Under the pieces are notes generated by a model, which saw only the letters and a program-made list of their open reading frames with translations, had not been told where the DNA came from and ran no database searches. A DNA stretch of 64,000 nucleotides, taken from contig JAFCMP010000334.1 in the NCBI GenBank assembly GCA_017506865.1, positions 744,001 through 808,000 on the forward strand. Reading direction: 5' to 3'. Position 1 is the stretch's first letter, and every line of letters starts with the position of its first letter. Position numbers and translations under genes: made by a program. Positions 33,083 through 44,936 of the stretch are shown piece after piece. The stretch is from Tribonema minus. Lineage: Eukaryota; Sar; Xanthophyceae; Tribonematales; Tribonemataceae.

Positions 33083-35188
33083 ATGATAGTGGAAGCAACC
33101 CTGGTATTCTGCCTTGGCGCGGTAGGATGCTGGTCGCTGTACCGCTCGCAGCAGAAGAAGAAGGGCCCAATTTCCAAGCGGCTCAGGCTTATCAGGAAGG
33201 CAAGCGTGCTCTTCATGGCGGCACCAGCGTGCGCCAAGGAGAGCACCGGCACTGTTGAGCACGCGAAACAATCGCAGTATAGCCAATGTCAAGGTGCGCT
33301 GCAGCGAGGGGTTCATGCATCTCGTGTGACGACTGTGCTCTGCAGCAAGCACATTCGGAGATGGGCTGAGTTCGTGCATGTTTAACATTGCTGGTGCCTA
33401 CGAGTGCTGCGCCACCGCTGCGCAACATGCCCTTTTCCTGCGATGACAGAGAACAAGCGTTATGTAGTTGACACTGCATGTGCGGCTGTGCAAGCCGGGG
33501 GTGCACGCATGGGGGCTGACACGCACAGGACGCGTCGTCACTGCTGTCTCCGACTGCAGGAGTAAAGCTGTGCACATGCTACGACCTGTTCTCGTGGCGC
33601 CATCGCTTATTTCGCTACGCACTTCAGACGCACGCCAGACCACGCGCTTTGGCAATCTTGCAAACGGTTTCGATCGACTGGTGTACATGACGCGACAGTG
33701 CCGGCTCCACTTCCACCCCTGGCGTGTGAACTTCGAACTGGTCTGTAGTGCCCTGTCTTTTCAAGCCTACATGCAAAGCACCCCCGTCATTGACAGCAAA
33801 CCATGCTGCATCCTCACAGAGAAAAGCACATGGCACCGGCGCCGCCGCCGCGTCCACGCTGACGGGACCTGCGCGCATCGCGGTGGCTCGACGAAGTGCG
33901 GGCAGCAGCACCAGCGTCCCTGCCCGCCTATTGCACTCGACGCTGTGTGTGCAATATGCCTGGATGACCTGCACGAAGCGGGGGTGGTGGGGATGGCGCT
34001 GGTGTGCGGGCACGCATACCACGAGCACTGCATCATGCAGTGGCTGGAGCACAACAACTCGTGTCCGACGTGCAAGGTGAGCGCGCGTGGCTTCCGCAGG
34101 CGCATCGCACCGCCGGCGCCGCAGCGCCGTCCGATCAGCGAGAGAGGCGTTCAAACGTGGATGACGTGCAAGTATTCCCTCTGTCTCTCTCTTCAAAGCA
34201 GCGGCCGGTACAGTTGGCGGGGTTTAAGAATGCGCCACGTGCAGCCCATCATCTCTCGTCAGCCTCATCTGTTGGCTGTCTTGCACACTGAAAGAGCCAA
34301 GACCCATACTTCGAAGTTTAGGGGCACTTCTCGCCGTTGAACATGCCATTGGCTGCTGATGCTGACGAGGCACGCACAAGTGAATGTGTTTTGCAGTGGC
34401 ACGGATGGTGATTGTGCTTCTGAATCGATGAAGTGCGCGTGACTTCAACTTGCGGTTGCGTCACAGCCTTGCCAGCTGCTGCAGTAGTCTGCTTATGTGA
34501 TGTCCACTGCGCCAGAGCAGCTGCTGTGCTGCGCAGCGCTGTGCGAGAGGGGCGCACGGGCGCGATTCCTTTGACGCAGTCATCAGTGCTCCGCTGAAGT
34601 GCCAGCGGAAGGCCGCGCCTCTTGCGAAACAGTTCCACGCGCTCAGCTCACGCGCTGCAGCAGCCCGTCCGCCTCACAGCGCACGCCCACACGTCGCGCC
34701 CGCTCGTCCATCCATACAAGCGTCACCTGTGACCGCGTGCACGCGTTTCTCCTCGATGAATCCGCAGCAGCGCTCCGGCCCTGATTGTTGCGTCACGCTT
34801 TCTGCATGTTGGAAATCTCATCGCTTGAAATAAAGTAAGAAGTTTTTCCGTTGACAGTATCGCTCTGAAGACATATGAATACTTCGAAGTATATACATAG
34901 TGAACTACTCTCATTTAGAGTCGCTGAGCACTGCTGCTGCTGCCGCGACCACAGGTTGACGTGCTGCAGGCCGCGCGCGACGCTCACCGAAATGCGAGCG
35001 CCAAGAACGGACCGCGCAGGGCAGCGCAGCGCGTGCGCGCCGCAGCATCGCTCAACAGCATCAAGACGAGCGTGGCCGCTGCTGCCGCGGCGGCGGCGGC
35101 GGCGCGCTGGCCGCGGCGGCAGCGCAGCAGCAGCACCGCCAGCACCAGCAGCAGCAGCAGCGGCAGCGGCGGCGGCATTGGCGGCTGA
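33083..35188 (+). CDS. Membrane-anchored RING-H2 (ATL-like) E3 ligase candidate
   Basis: Exons 33083-33293, 33820-34076 and 34955-35188 give 233 aa, with phases 1 and 0 matching. The N terminus MIVEATLVFCLGAVGCW is a single hydrophobic segment followed by a basic QQKKK stretch, typical of a signal-anchor. Exon 2 carries a complete C3H2C3 RING-H2 at residues 114-155: CAIC, then VCGHAYHEHC, then CPTC. The C terminus is Ala-rich, then Ser/Gly-rich, with no further domain. This layout resembles the ATL family of membrane ubiquitin ligases; activity is inferred from the RING. The RING exon is secure. Exons 1 and 3 rest on splice phase and plausible sequence, so they are less certain. No exon echoes were seen here. 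Confidence 0.78.
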
Positions 35189-38100
35189 GGCGTAAGCGCC
35201 TGCGCAGACAGACGGCATCGTCCGCGCCTGCAGCTGTGCAGCGCCGTCCGTTTTGCGCGGCGCACTGCAAAGCTGCAGTGCGCAACAGAGCCCTCAGCCC
35301 GTATGTAGCTTGCGATGAGAACTTGATTATCCTCTTCGTCGGTGCGGCAAGTGCGGCGGGGTACCCCCCCCCCTGCGCAGCCCGCCCGCGCTTTAGCAGC
35401 GTAGCGTCCTTCGAGCCGTCTGCTCTGCCCACAGTCTCATTTTCCATTGACCGATAGAACGTGGCAAGCGCGCAATCAGCGTCCCCGCTGTCCCAGTACA
35501 TTATGTCACCCCGCCCCGGTGCCAGTTACAGGGGGGGGCGATACACCCTTTATCAGCCCCCCCTTGTCACGTGGCCCGTCGTACCCCCAAGTCATTTATG
35601 AGGCGCCATCCCCCGTCTTCACGAAGCCCGGTGCCTCGAGTCATTTATTGTCAGGCGCCAGTTACAAGGGGGGGCGAATAGGTTCTCTATTGCCCCCTCT
35701 CTCGTCACACGGCCCGATACCCACCCCATGAACGGCGCTGCCGCCGCCAGTGCGCCCCTGCGAGAGTCATTCACCTGGCGCCAGCTACGCGGGGGGGGCG
35801 ATAGATTCTCTATCTCTCCCCCTCGTCACAAGGCGACCCCGTGAGCAGCGCTACCGCCGTCTCCGCATGTCTCTCGCAGGCCTCGCAGATCAGGTCAGGC
35901 AGGCATGTGCTCCGCCTACCTCCCCCCCTTTCCCCCTGTGCCCACCCTTATGTGTCATGGCCTGAGCGCTGAGGGCTAGCCCCCCCGCAGCGCGTCGTGA
36001 CACGCTCCTCCCCTGAGTGCCACAGTGCGAGCGCACTGGTATCGGCCATACCTCACCCCCGTTACCCCGATGTACCACGCCCCTCCCCCCTCCCTTCTTT
36101 AAAGCGCCTCGGCGTGCGGCGCCGCTGACACCAGACTCTGGCTGTTTGAACCGCTCCAGGGTCTCCTTTGCAAAAGCGATGCTGCTGCAGCCTTTTACGG
36201 GATCGGTAGGCTCCAACGGGGGCTTGACACGCATGCTGTACACAGCAGCATAGAGATATGGCTGATGCCACCACTATACTGCAAGGGCAGGGCGGGCAGC
36301 AAATTTGGAAATTTCAGTATGTGTGCCTCACTGCCTTTGCTGCACTGTTTTCTGTCCGTTTCAGTGCAAGCTTGTGCTGAGGTTATGAGCGTGCACGTGT
36401 GGAAATGCGCCCTCCGGGATGTGTACTCTTTGATTGTCATGCGGCAAAGCAGCCCAGATGAATGATGTCAAGCTTGTTGAGGCAGCGACCCCATGCACCC
36501 TGTGACAAAGTGACTTGATGCTCATTGACACATCACTCTACATGACATTGCTAAATGGCATCTCCCCTCCTCCCACAGTGCACTACTGTACTCCTGGACT
36601 TGTATGCACAATGGCAACGCCAGTGTGTTCTGAGGGCTCACATCCTATGCAGCAACGTAGTCCGCACTGCACCCTTGAGAGCTTGGACACACATGCTGCA
36701 GGGTACGCCGCCGACACACATTGCATCGGGAAACACTTGCACACCCGCCAGCCTAGACATCTCTTTGTAAGCCATGCAAAGCGTATCTTCTGTGCAGATG
36801 ATAGAATGTCATGGCAGGCACCGTTCGACCTCAAACACCATCACAAGCGCGGCCGACTGCCGCCCGCGCTACAGGCCGATTTTGAGGCGTCACACAGACA
36901 TGCATCGTGCACAAGAGACACTGCAGATGAAGCACACAATATGATGGTCTACTACGTTTACATCACATTACGACTCCGCTCCTCTATGACTGCCACACAC
37001 CCCGCAGCTGTGCGGCGCGCGCGCGACGCGTTGCTGACGCTGCCGCTGCTGCCGACCGCAGAGCGCTGTCACTGCTTGAAGTGCCAAAAAGAACTGCACT
37101 GCCGCTGCCGCCGCCGCCGCCTCTCTCTACATACAACAACTGGAGACGCGAGTATTCTGCCCGCGTGATGGCGGCGCAGCTCTATGAATGCAGAAAAACA
37201 CCGACACGGGAAAATTGAAGTAGATAGCACTCGCCCGAGGCGGGGCTCGCAGCGTCGGGGCACCAAATGCAGTAAACCGGTGCCCCGTGCGCCTGCTGCC
37301 ACCGGCGCTGTGTAAGGCAAACCGCTGCCCGCGTCCCACGACACAAACCTGGGGGAAAACAAAACTGCACGCCATGCGGCAACGACATGCACCATCGCGC
37401 GTGTGCGTGCTTGGGGCGCCGTTTCCACCGTTATACAGCCCATACGCAGGCGCCGCCGTAGCCTCCATGACAGCCCTTTCGTACCGCCATTACGGCACCT
37501 GCGCTTGTGTGACGGCACGCCGTGATGCGTGCGCCTCTGCAGCCGCAGCCGCTGCTGCCGCCGCCGCCATTGCTGCCGCCGCCGCTGCTGCCGCCGCCGC
37601 TGCTGCCGCGCATCGCTGGGCGACCGCTGCCCACGCGCCAGCGCCGCCTGAGCTGCACTGCTGCAAAGAGGCGGTCCCGCTGCAGCGCATGGGGCGGCAG
37701 CGCGGCGCGTCGCGCGTCCGCCGCGGCAGCAGCGACGGCGGCGCCGCGCCGCGGCGCGACGGATGACAGCGCTCAGCGCTCGGCAATTGACGGCAGCAGG
37801 CGACGGACCGGCGTCAAGGTGCGCGGCGGCCGCAAGGGCGCTCGTTCCGCGCCAGCTGCGGCAGGTGCCGGCGGCGCGCAGCCTCTCTTGAAGAACGCGA
37901 CTCTGGTTGCGTACGCTGCTGAGCGTTGCTGTACGCAGCGTGATTGCTGACGCGCAGCGTGCGTGCCGATATGAGGTATTGCCGCATGCAGGGGACGCCG
38001 AGGGCGGAGGCCGCCGCTGCTGACGCGAATGTCGTGGCAAGACTGCGCTGTCTGCCGCTCGAGGCGCGCAGCATGCATCGCAGCTGTAACGGTGCAGCCG

Positions 38101-38432
38101 CCGCTGCCGCCGCCGAAAGTAACGTTGACGGTGGTGAGCGTGGTCTAGTGTCTCAGCTGGTGCTGCCCGTGATGTCGTTGTCGCCGCAGCTGCTGCTGTT
38201 GCCGCTGTCCTTGGCATTGTCATGGATGAGGCGCGGTGGGTGTGAACACTGGTCGAGTACAGTGTACATGATGGCAGTGACCGTCTTGCACAGTCGCTGC
38301 TGCCGCTGTCGCCCTGCCGCCGCGACTACCGCCGCCACTGCTGCAATCGCCGCGCTGTTTGCGAGGCGCCCGTGGACGCTCCCGCTGCACCTGCCGCCAG
38401 TGCGCAAGCGCTGCAACCGCCAACTAAACCGT
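35189..38432. other. Interval between convergent RING and kinase genes
   Basis: Holds the 3' flanks of both genes and the hairpin tandem repeats at 35512-35842. Long ORFs at 36515-37168 (plus) and 37069-38223 (minus) are Arg/Ala-rich or featureless and overlap each other. They look like GC-rich chance frames or 3' UTR. The last part is probably the kinase 3' UTR. No gene recognised. Confidence 0.5.
35512..35842. repeat. Three tandem hairpin-forming repeats
   Basis: Units at about 35512-35600, 35630-35730 and 35760-35842 share (G)GCGCCAG(T/C)TAC, then a G run with CGATA or CGAATA, a C-rich partner, then TCGTCAC and a GTCATTTAT or GTCATTCA flank. The G and C runs can pair. The order is conserved but the lengths differ. 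Confidence 0.75.
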
Positions 38433-41400
38433 TTACATAGTCGCGCAGCCCTCCCCCACCGCCCGCGGCGACTGCGGCGGCGAACCGCCCTCCACGCCGC
38501 CGCAGCCGCTGCCGCCGCCGCCGCCGCCGCCGCTGCTGCCGCCGCCGCTGCCGACGCTGTGCCGCCGCAGCCACGGGTGCGCGAGCGCCGCGTCGAGCGA
38601 CGCGCGGCGCGCGGGATCGCGCTGCAGCAGCGCCGCCACGAGGTCGCGCGCGTCGCGCGGCACGCCGTCCCACTCGGGCGCGTGGAACTCATACGCGCAC
38701 GCGCGGTTCGCGGCGGTGAGGCGCGCGTCGTCGTCGCCGTAGAACGGCTCGTAGCCGCACAGCGCCGTGTAGGCGACGGCGCCGATGGAGAAGGCGTCGA
38801 CGCCGCGCGCCGCGTAGCCCGCGCCCGGCGGCGCCTCCAGGATCTCTGGCGCGACGTAGCCTGCAGCGTGACAGTGCAGCCAGTTGACAATGTGAAGCTG
38901 CTACGTGCCACGGGAAGAGTCGGCAACTGCGAAGGGCATGTCCTGCACACGTGGAAGCAGCTGTGCTATCGACAAGCATGCATGGATGATGTGAGTTACC
39001 TGATGTTGGTATACCTAAGCACCTGCACTGACAGTCCTGGCCATAACTGCTCTCTGCCTTGACCCCAGGACAACGACAAACCTGTGCACTGCCGTGAAAT
39101 CTGTGGTGATCAAAGAGCCCATCATTTCAGCGCGGAGAAGGCACCATAGATGTGCACAGGTATACAGGGCACGCCAGCATTTGCACAGCTGACAATGGAG
39201 GCGTTTACGCTAAACACAGCCTTCCGCGTCTTGCTGTTGACAGCACTGCTGAAGGCTCGCGACTTTGCTTAAGACGCGTACAACATACATACATACATAC
39301 CTGGCGTTCCGCAGCGCCCGCGCAGCAGACCGTGCGCGCCGACGCGCCCCGCCATGCCAAAGTCCGCGAGGCGCGCGCTCCCCGGCGGCGCGCCGCGGCG
39401 CGGGAAGATGAGGCTTGCGAGCGAGCGCGACGACGCGCAGCGCAGGGTGCGGGAGGGGGGGAGAGCGGGTGTCAGCGGGGATGGGAAGGTACTGCGCCGC
39501 TGTTCGTGACAGCGGATTCACGCCTCGGCAGCAGCGGTATCAACAGCCCCAACGCGCTGAGGAGGCAGTGCACCACCTTGGAGCCCGAATTTACGCATTA
39601 GAGAAGCAACAGCTGCGGCAGCTACAGCGAGCGCAACATACCGACGCGAACAGAGAAGTACAGAGTGAGTCGGTCGCGCTCGCCAGCTCACTTTGAGAGC
39701 TTGATGTCGCGGTGGCAGAAGCCGTGGCGCCGCGCGAAGCGCGCGGCGCGCAGCGTCGCTGCCGTGAGCGCCGCCGCGTCCGCGTCGCGCAGCACGCCGC
39801 CGCCGCTGAGCCTGTCGAAGAGGTCGCCGCCGCTCATGAGCTCGAGCTCCAGGACGAGGTGCGCGTCCGTCTCGAAGGCGCCGCGCAGGCGCACGATGCC
39901 GCACGCGCCGTCGTCGTCGCTGCCGCCGCCGCCGCGACTGACGCTGTCGCCGCCGCCGCCGCTCCGCTGGCTACCGTCCCCGTTGCCGCCGCCGCCGCTG
40001 CCGATGGGGCGGCAGTGCGCGGTGAGCACCGCCTGCGCGAGCACCTCGCGCGCGAGCGCGTCGGCGCGCTCCTGCCCCGCCTCCGCGCGCTCGAAGAAGA
40101 GGCGCTTGTTGATGACCTTGAGGGCGCACAGCGCGTCGCCGTCAGCATCGTCCGCAGCGTCGCCGTCGCCGCCGGTGTCGCGCTTGGCGCCGGTCGGTGA
40201 TGCTGAGCGCTGCTGCTGCTGCTGGCCGAAGCGGCGGCGCCGCGCGCGCCGCACCATGGCATAGCGCCCGAAGCCCAGCTCCGCCGCCGGCTGCGGAGGT
40301 TAGGGGCGTGTTGGCGGCAGCAGGGTGTCATGGCAGGGCGCATACGCGTTGCTGCCCAACAACACCAGGCCTTGGCGGGCGGCGCTGCGGGTCACTTCTC
40401 ACCCCACAAACCCAGAGCGCTTGAAAGCATCATGGACTCTGCCGCCGACTGCTGTGAGTCAGCTCGGTTGTATTCGCAATACATACATGCCTACCCCCGC
40501 AGGGCGGAGCCAGGGGCAGTGCTCGCCGCCCTCCACCCAACTCAAAGCACCTGGAGTCGTTGCATACAATGAACGCTATCGCTGAGTGCTGCGAATCAGC
40601 GTGTTATGCATGCATCATATTTAGAACCATACATACCTCCGGGGCCTCCGCGGGCGACGCCCGCAGGGCACTCCTCGCCGTCCACTCATCTCAAAGCACC
40701 TCAATCGTTACAAATGATGAACACAATCGCTGAGTGCTGTGACAGCAGCCTGTCATGCGTGCATCATACATACGTACGTACCTCCGGGGCGTTCGCAGGC
40801 GGGGCCGCGTGGCGGTGCTCGCCGCTCTCCACCTAACTCAGAGCACCTGGAATTGTTTTATAATTATATTTAATATTTAAAGCAATGAACACTATCGCTG
40901 ATCGGATACGTCCTGCATCATACATGCATACATACCTCAGAGGCCTCCGCAGGCGGCGCCGCGGGGCACTCCTCGCGTTCCGCGCTCGGCGGCACCGGCA
41001 GGTACTCGTACAGGGTCTCCGGCTGCAGCCGCGATGCCTCACGCAGCACCTCCGCCCACCGCACCTGTAGCGCGAACAGCGGCGCGCACAGGCAGTAAGA
41101 GGCGCTGTGGTGAGAGGGCTTTACTTCTGTGTGCAACATCATGGCATGCGTCTGCTTACAAGGGTGTCTGTGATGCAGTGTTCAAAAGTACCGCTGCGTA
41201 TATGTATGCTCTTTTGTCCGATTCCTGCGCCTCCCCCACTGCAGCAGCTTAATCCATTCCGCCCCTGCTGCTCCAGACGCTAAAGCTATACGTTTGCTTG
41301 CACGGGGCGACACGACACGCGGCGCCCCGGCCTGCGACAGCAGAGACACAAGGCCTGCTGCAGTTCTGCATACCAGCATTGCGAGCCGCTGCTTCTTGCT

Positions 41401-43776
41401 GCCGCAGCGCGCCTGCCGGCGTGCAGTCGTGGTGCAAGCCATTGACGCAGCGCTCGTAGCTGATACGCACACAAGGACAAACAACAAGGGCGCACCGCTG
41501 CTGCTCGCGTCGGCGCCACCAGCGCGACCTCCACGCCGCGCGCCGCCGCGCCGCCAGGCACCTCCGCCGCCACCACGCGCACGCTGCGGCGCGCTTCCTG
41601 CACGCCTTCGCCGTCGCCGCCGTTGCTCACGCCGCCGCTACTCGCGCGGCTGCCGCTGCCTCCGCTGCGACCGCCGCCGCATTGATCACTGCCGCCGCCG
41701 CCGTCAGACCCGAAGCTGCTGCCACGGAGCCAGCCGCTGCCGCCACCGCTGCCACCACCGCCGTTGCCGCCGCTGCCACCGCTGCCGCCGCCGCTGCCGC
41801 TGCCGCCGCCATTGCCGCCTCCGCTGCCGGCGGTCGGCGGGGCGTGCGAGGCTGCGGGCTGCGCGACGGATGCCTTGCTCAAGTTCAAGAAGCCCAGCGG
41901 TGACGCTCCTGCGCGCGCCGCGCTGGCGTCCGCGTACTCCAGCAGGCAGTTCTGCCGCAGCAGCAGCCAGCGCTGCGCGCGCCCGCCGCCCCCGCCGCCG
42001 CCGCCGCTGCCGCGCACCACCGTCGCCGCGCCGAGCTCGTACGCGCCAAACCAGTCGATGGCGGCGCCGAGCGGAGGCAGCGCGCACGCCGCGTCCGTGC
42101 GCAGCACGCGCGGCAGCAGCTCCTGCGGGAACGCTGCCAGGACAGACGGAAGCACCCAATGCTGCAGATTGTTGCCCGTGCCCTGAGAGCCGTCCACGAG
42201 CGGCAGCGTCAGCGGGCGCGCCGGCTCCGCTGCCGCCGCCGCAGCCGCTGCCGTTTCTGCGTCGCCGGCGCCGCCAAAGGGCGCCGCAAAGAGCGCGCTG
42301 CTGAACGCAAAGTTGCGGTGCACGGAGAGCTCGTCGCCAAGGAACGGGCTGGACGCGTCGGCGCCGCCGCTGTCGCCGCAGCCGCCGCCTCCGCTGCGCC
42401 GCGCGTTGTGCGCCTCCGTGAAGCTCACGCGCAGCAGCTTGTGCAGGCGGTCCTCGCCGAGCACGCTCTCCGCGGACTCCAGCAGCACGCTGCTGCCGTC
42501 GCTGCCGCCAGACGCCGCTGCCGCCGCCCCTCCCCAGAAGCCAGACGGCAGCTCTGCCGCCGCACCGCTCCCGCCGCACGCGCTCCCGCCGCCGCCGCTG
42601 CCGCCGCCGGCGCTGCCGAGGCTCGCCCACAGCGCCGCGGAGCCCGGGGGCGCGCCGCCGCCGCCGCCACCGGATTCAGGTTCCAGGCCCAGCGCGGCGG
42701 CATCGATGTCGTCGTCGCCGCTGCCGCTGGCGCTGCCGATGGGCGGCCCGAAAGCGGGCGTCAGCTGGCCGTCCACGACGCGCGACTGCGCCTCCGTCGC
42801 GGTGCGCCCCGCGCGGAAGATCTCGCCGAAGACGCCGCCGCCGCGCACGGCGCGCCCCTCGCCGCCGCCGCCGACGCTGTGCGTGGCCAGGCCGCCGCCG
42901 GGCGCAATGGTGAGGCTCAGCGGCTGCCGCAGCGGCGACCGCCAGCCGCCGGCGCGGCCGCTGTTGCCGGCGGCGGCGGCGGCGCCCTTCTCGCGCAGCT
43001 GCTGCACGACGGCGGCGTCGCCGAGGCTGTTGAGGAAGGAGCGGTGGAACCGCTCCCATGATTTCTGGGGACGCGATGGCGGCGGCGGGGTGCCGGCCGC
43101 CGGTGCTATCGCCGCCGGTGGAGGCTGGTCATCTGTGGCGCCAGATGTGCTGGCTGCAGCGGCAGCAGCGGCCGCTGCGGCTTTGTGGTGCTCCACTGTC
43201 CATTCTCTCCACCTGATGATGTAAATTTACAGTGAACAATGTCACTTTGATAGAGACCTTGGCTTGCGAAGCGTGCTGCAAATTGATGCGAAGTCCAGCA
43301 CCACCAGCGTCAATTGGAGCGCAGAAGACCGAGCATCACCTCGAAAATTGAAGTGGCACGGGTTGCTCTTCCAAAGCTGCGTCGCTGCAGGGATCTGCTG
43401 CAACTAAGGCGCCGCTGTTGAGGTTCAAGTTGCAATGTGCGGAGCTGACACAACAAGAGCGAGAAGCTGACGCCAAAGCATGAACCGTCGCATAACGGTA
43501 CCTGGCATTGCTCTCCCGCCTTCGCGCCGTGAGTTCATCAACTTCGTCGCTAACTGAGGCATCGGTACTGTCCATTCGATGCTCGTGGAACCGTCGCCGT
43601 GCAGGCGGCCCGGGGCCAGCACGCCTGCCGATGACGCTCAAGGGTACACTGGTCTCTACCTGCAAGTTGTCTCCAAAGTGATTTGGGCAGAGCGTCTTAA
43701 AGGGTGCACCTAACAAAGCTTTTGTTGAAATGAAGAACTCAGTGAACTTCAAGTTGGTGATGATGTCTTTGACCAT
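38433..43776 (-). CDS. PH-domain serine/threonine protein kinase
   Basis: Exons in gene order: 43502-43776, 41496-43212, 40936-41064, 39692-40290, 39301-39413, 38433-38860 (1,086 aa), with matching phases. A long Ala/Gly/Ser-rich region is followed by a PH-like module at about 490-680 (QRWLLLRQNCLLEYAD; a Gly/Ser insert; then RWAEVLREASRL as the C-terminal helix, split by an intron). The kinase domain has GFGRYAMV (713-720), ALKVINK with Lys765, a low-complexity N-lobe insert, CHRDIKLSN (Asp902), DFGMA (924-926) and CGTPGYVAPEIL, ending at HPWLRR. All catalytic residues are present. The fold looks CAMK-like; the exact subfamily is not assignable. Met at 43575 is an alternative start 67 codons downstream. 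Intron 3 holds three exon 3 echoes. Confidence 0.9.
40470..40860 (-). repeat. Three downstream echoes of kinase exon 3
   Basis: The exon 3 3' end and donor (plus-strand CATACATACCTC|..GCCTCCGCAGGCGG..GGGCACTCCTCGC) recur with donor blocks near 40780, 40635 and 40493, after the functional one at 40934. Spacing is 154, 145 and 142 bp. Each copy also repeats flanking ATGAACACTATCGCTGA-like intron text. Confidence 0.9.
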
Positions 43777-44936
43777 GGTGCACCTGCTTGGGGATAAGAT
43801 CTGCTCGCGAAGTCAAATGCTTGACCAAGCCTCAAGGACGCTGGTGACATTGAAGCTGGCAGCGGCGCGAGCGTGTCGTTGACTATGCGGTGCGGCGGCG
43901 GGCGGCTGCGCGCATTCGCAACGTCGGACCTGGGGCCCGGGCGTTGGCGTGCATTCGCTAAACCACAGCCGCCGGTGCGCGCTTGGCGCTGCTGTCCTCT
44001 CGCACTCGTGCCAATTAGGGCGGCAATGACTCGCATACGCATGCGCATCGCCGCCTGCTGCCGCGAACTAAAGCATGCGCTGGAGCTTCTGCGCTTTTAG
44101 TTCAACTGCAGCCGTGGGGCTGGGCGTGTTTTGCCGGGTGACGCAGCCCTGCTGTTCCTAGCGAGCGGCGCGCACCGCGTTGCATGCCGGCCGGTGATTT
44201 GGCTGGGCGCACATGCCGCAAAGCGTGCACTGCTGAGCGCCCGCCCACTGAAAACGTGACACGTCTGGCAGCAGCCATCGCAACAGCTTGGTATCACAAT
44301 TATGCCTGGCAATGGCTGAGGTCCAACAAGCACTACCGTTCACGCGGCTGTGGCACATCCTGCGCGAGTTCAAATGCAGTAGAGCTGCAGCGCCATCCAC
44401 AGGGTTTGTTCGCCTACTTGCAAGTGGCGCGCTGTGTAGACATATGTAGGTGCCAGGCAGCTCGTCGATGCTGCAGTGGACGCGCTAAGCAGCAGCGACG
44501 CGCTAGACAAGGACGTCGAAGCACTAAATTGGTGGGCTCTGCAGCGCGCTGGGCAGCACCGCCCTTACTGAGGAAGAGCAACTAGCGCTACAACAAATAC
44601 AAAGTATCCATGCAGTACAGTTACCCATGGCAGACAGCTTTTGAGCTCAGCAGCGCAAAAGAGACTGAGCACCGAGTCACCAGCCTAGCCGCAACGAGCG
44701 CGCATTGGTCGCAAACGCGAAGCGAGGCACACAGCAAACACCAGCCAGGCATACTTGCGGCAGCGCAGCAGCAGGACGACGTACAAGTACATTGTGCGCT
44801 GTGATTACGTACTGTGTTGTGTGCAACCTCAACTGAGTGCAACACACTACGAGGGCGCCATGCCTAGCTGCTTCTGGGTACGGGAGCGCTATGCCGCTAT
44901 GCACATCAGGCGCTGCAGAACGCGGTGCTCCTGCCG
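43777..44936. other. Interval between kinase 5' end and ARL6 3' end
   Basis: No gene seen. It should contain the kinase promoter and the ARL6 3' UTR. Short overlapping ORFs only. Confidence 0.5.

Noticed and set aside
36515-37168. 217-codon plus-strand ORF
   Set aside because: Featureless, His/Arg-rich composition, and overlaps an equally long minus-strand frame. Likely chance.
37069-38223. 384-codon minus-strand Arg/Ala-rich ORF
   Set aside because: Composition is that of translated CGG/CTG-type repeats. It lies where the kinase 3' UTR is expected.
43203-43203. Kinase start at the ATG near 43203
   Set aside because: It is out of frame with the PH/kinase reading frame. The phase-2 join from exon 1 (43502) to 43212 restores the frame.
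41294-43224. Long plus-strand ORFs opposite kinase exon 2
   Set aside because: Antisense shadows of GGC-rich coding repeats. The minus strand encodes the PH and kinase domains with correct splicing.
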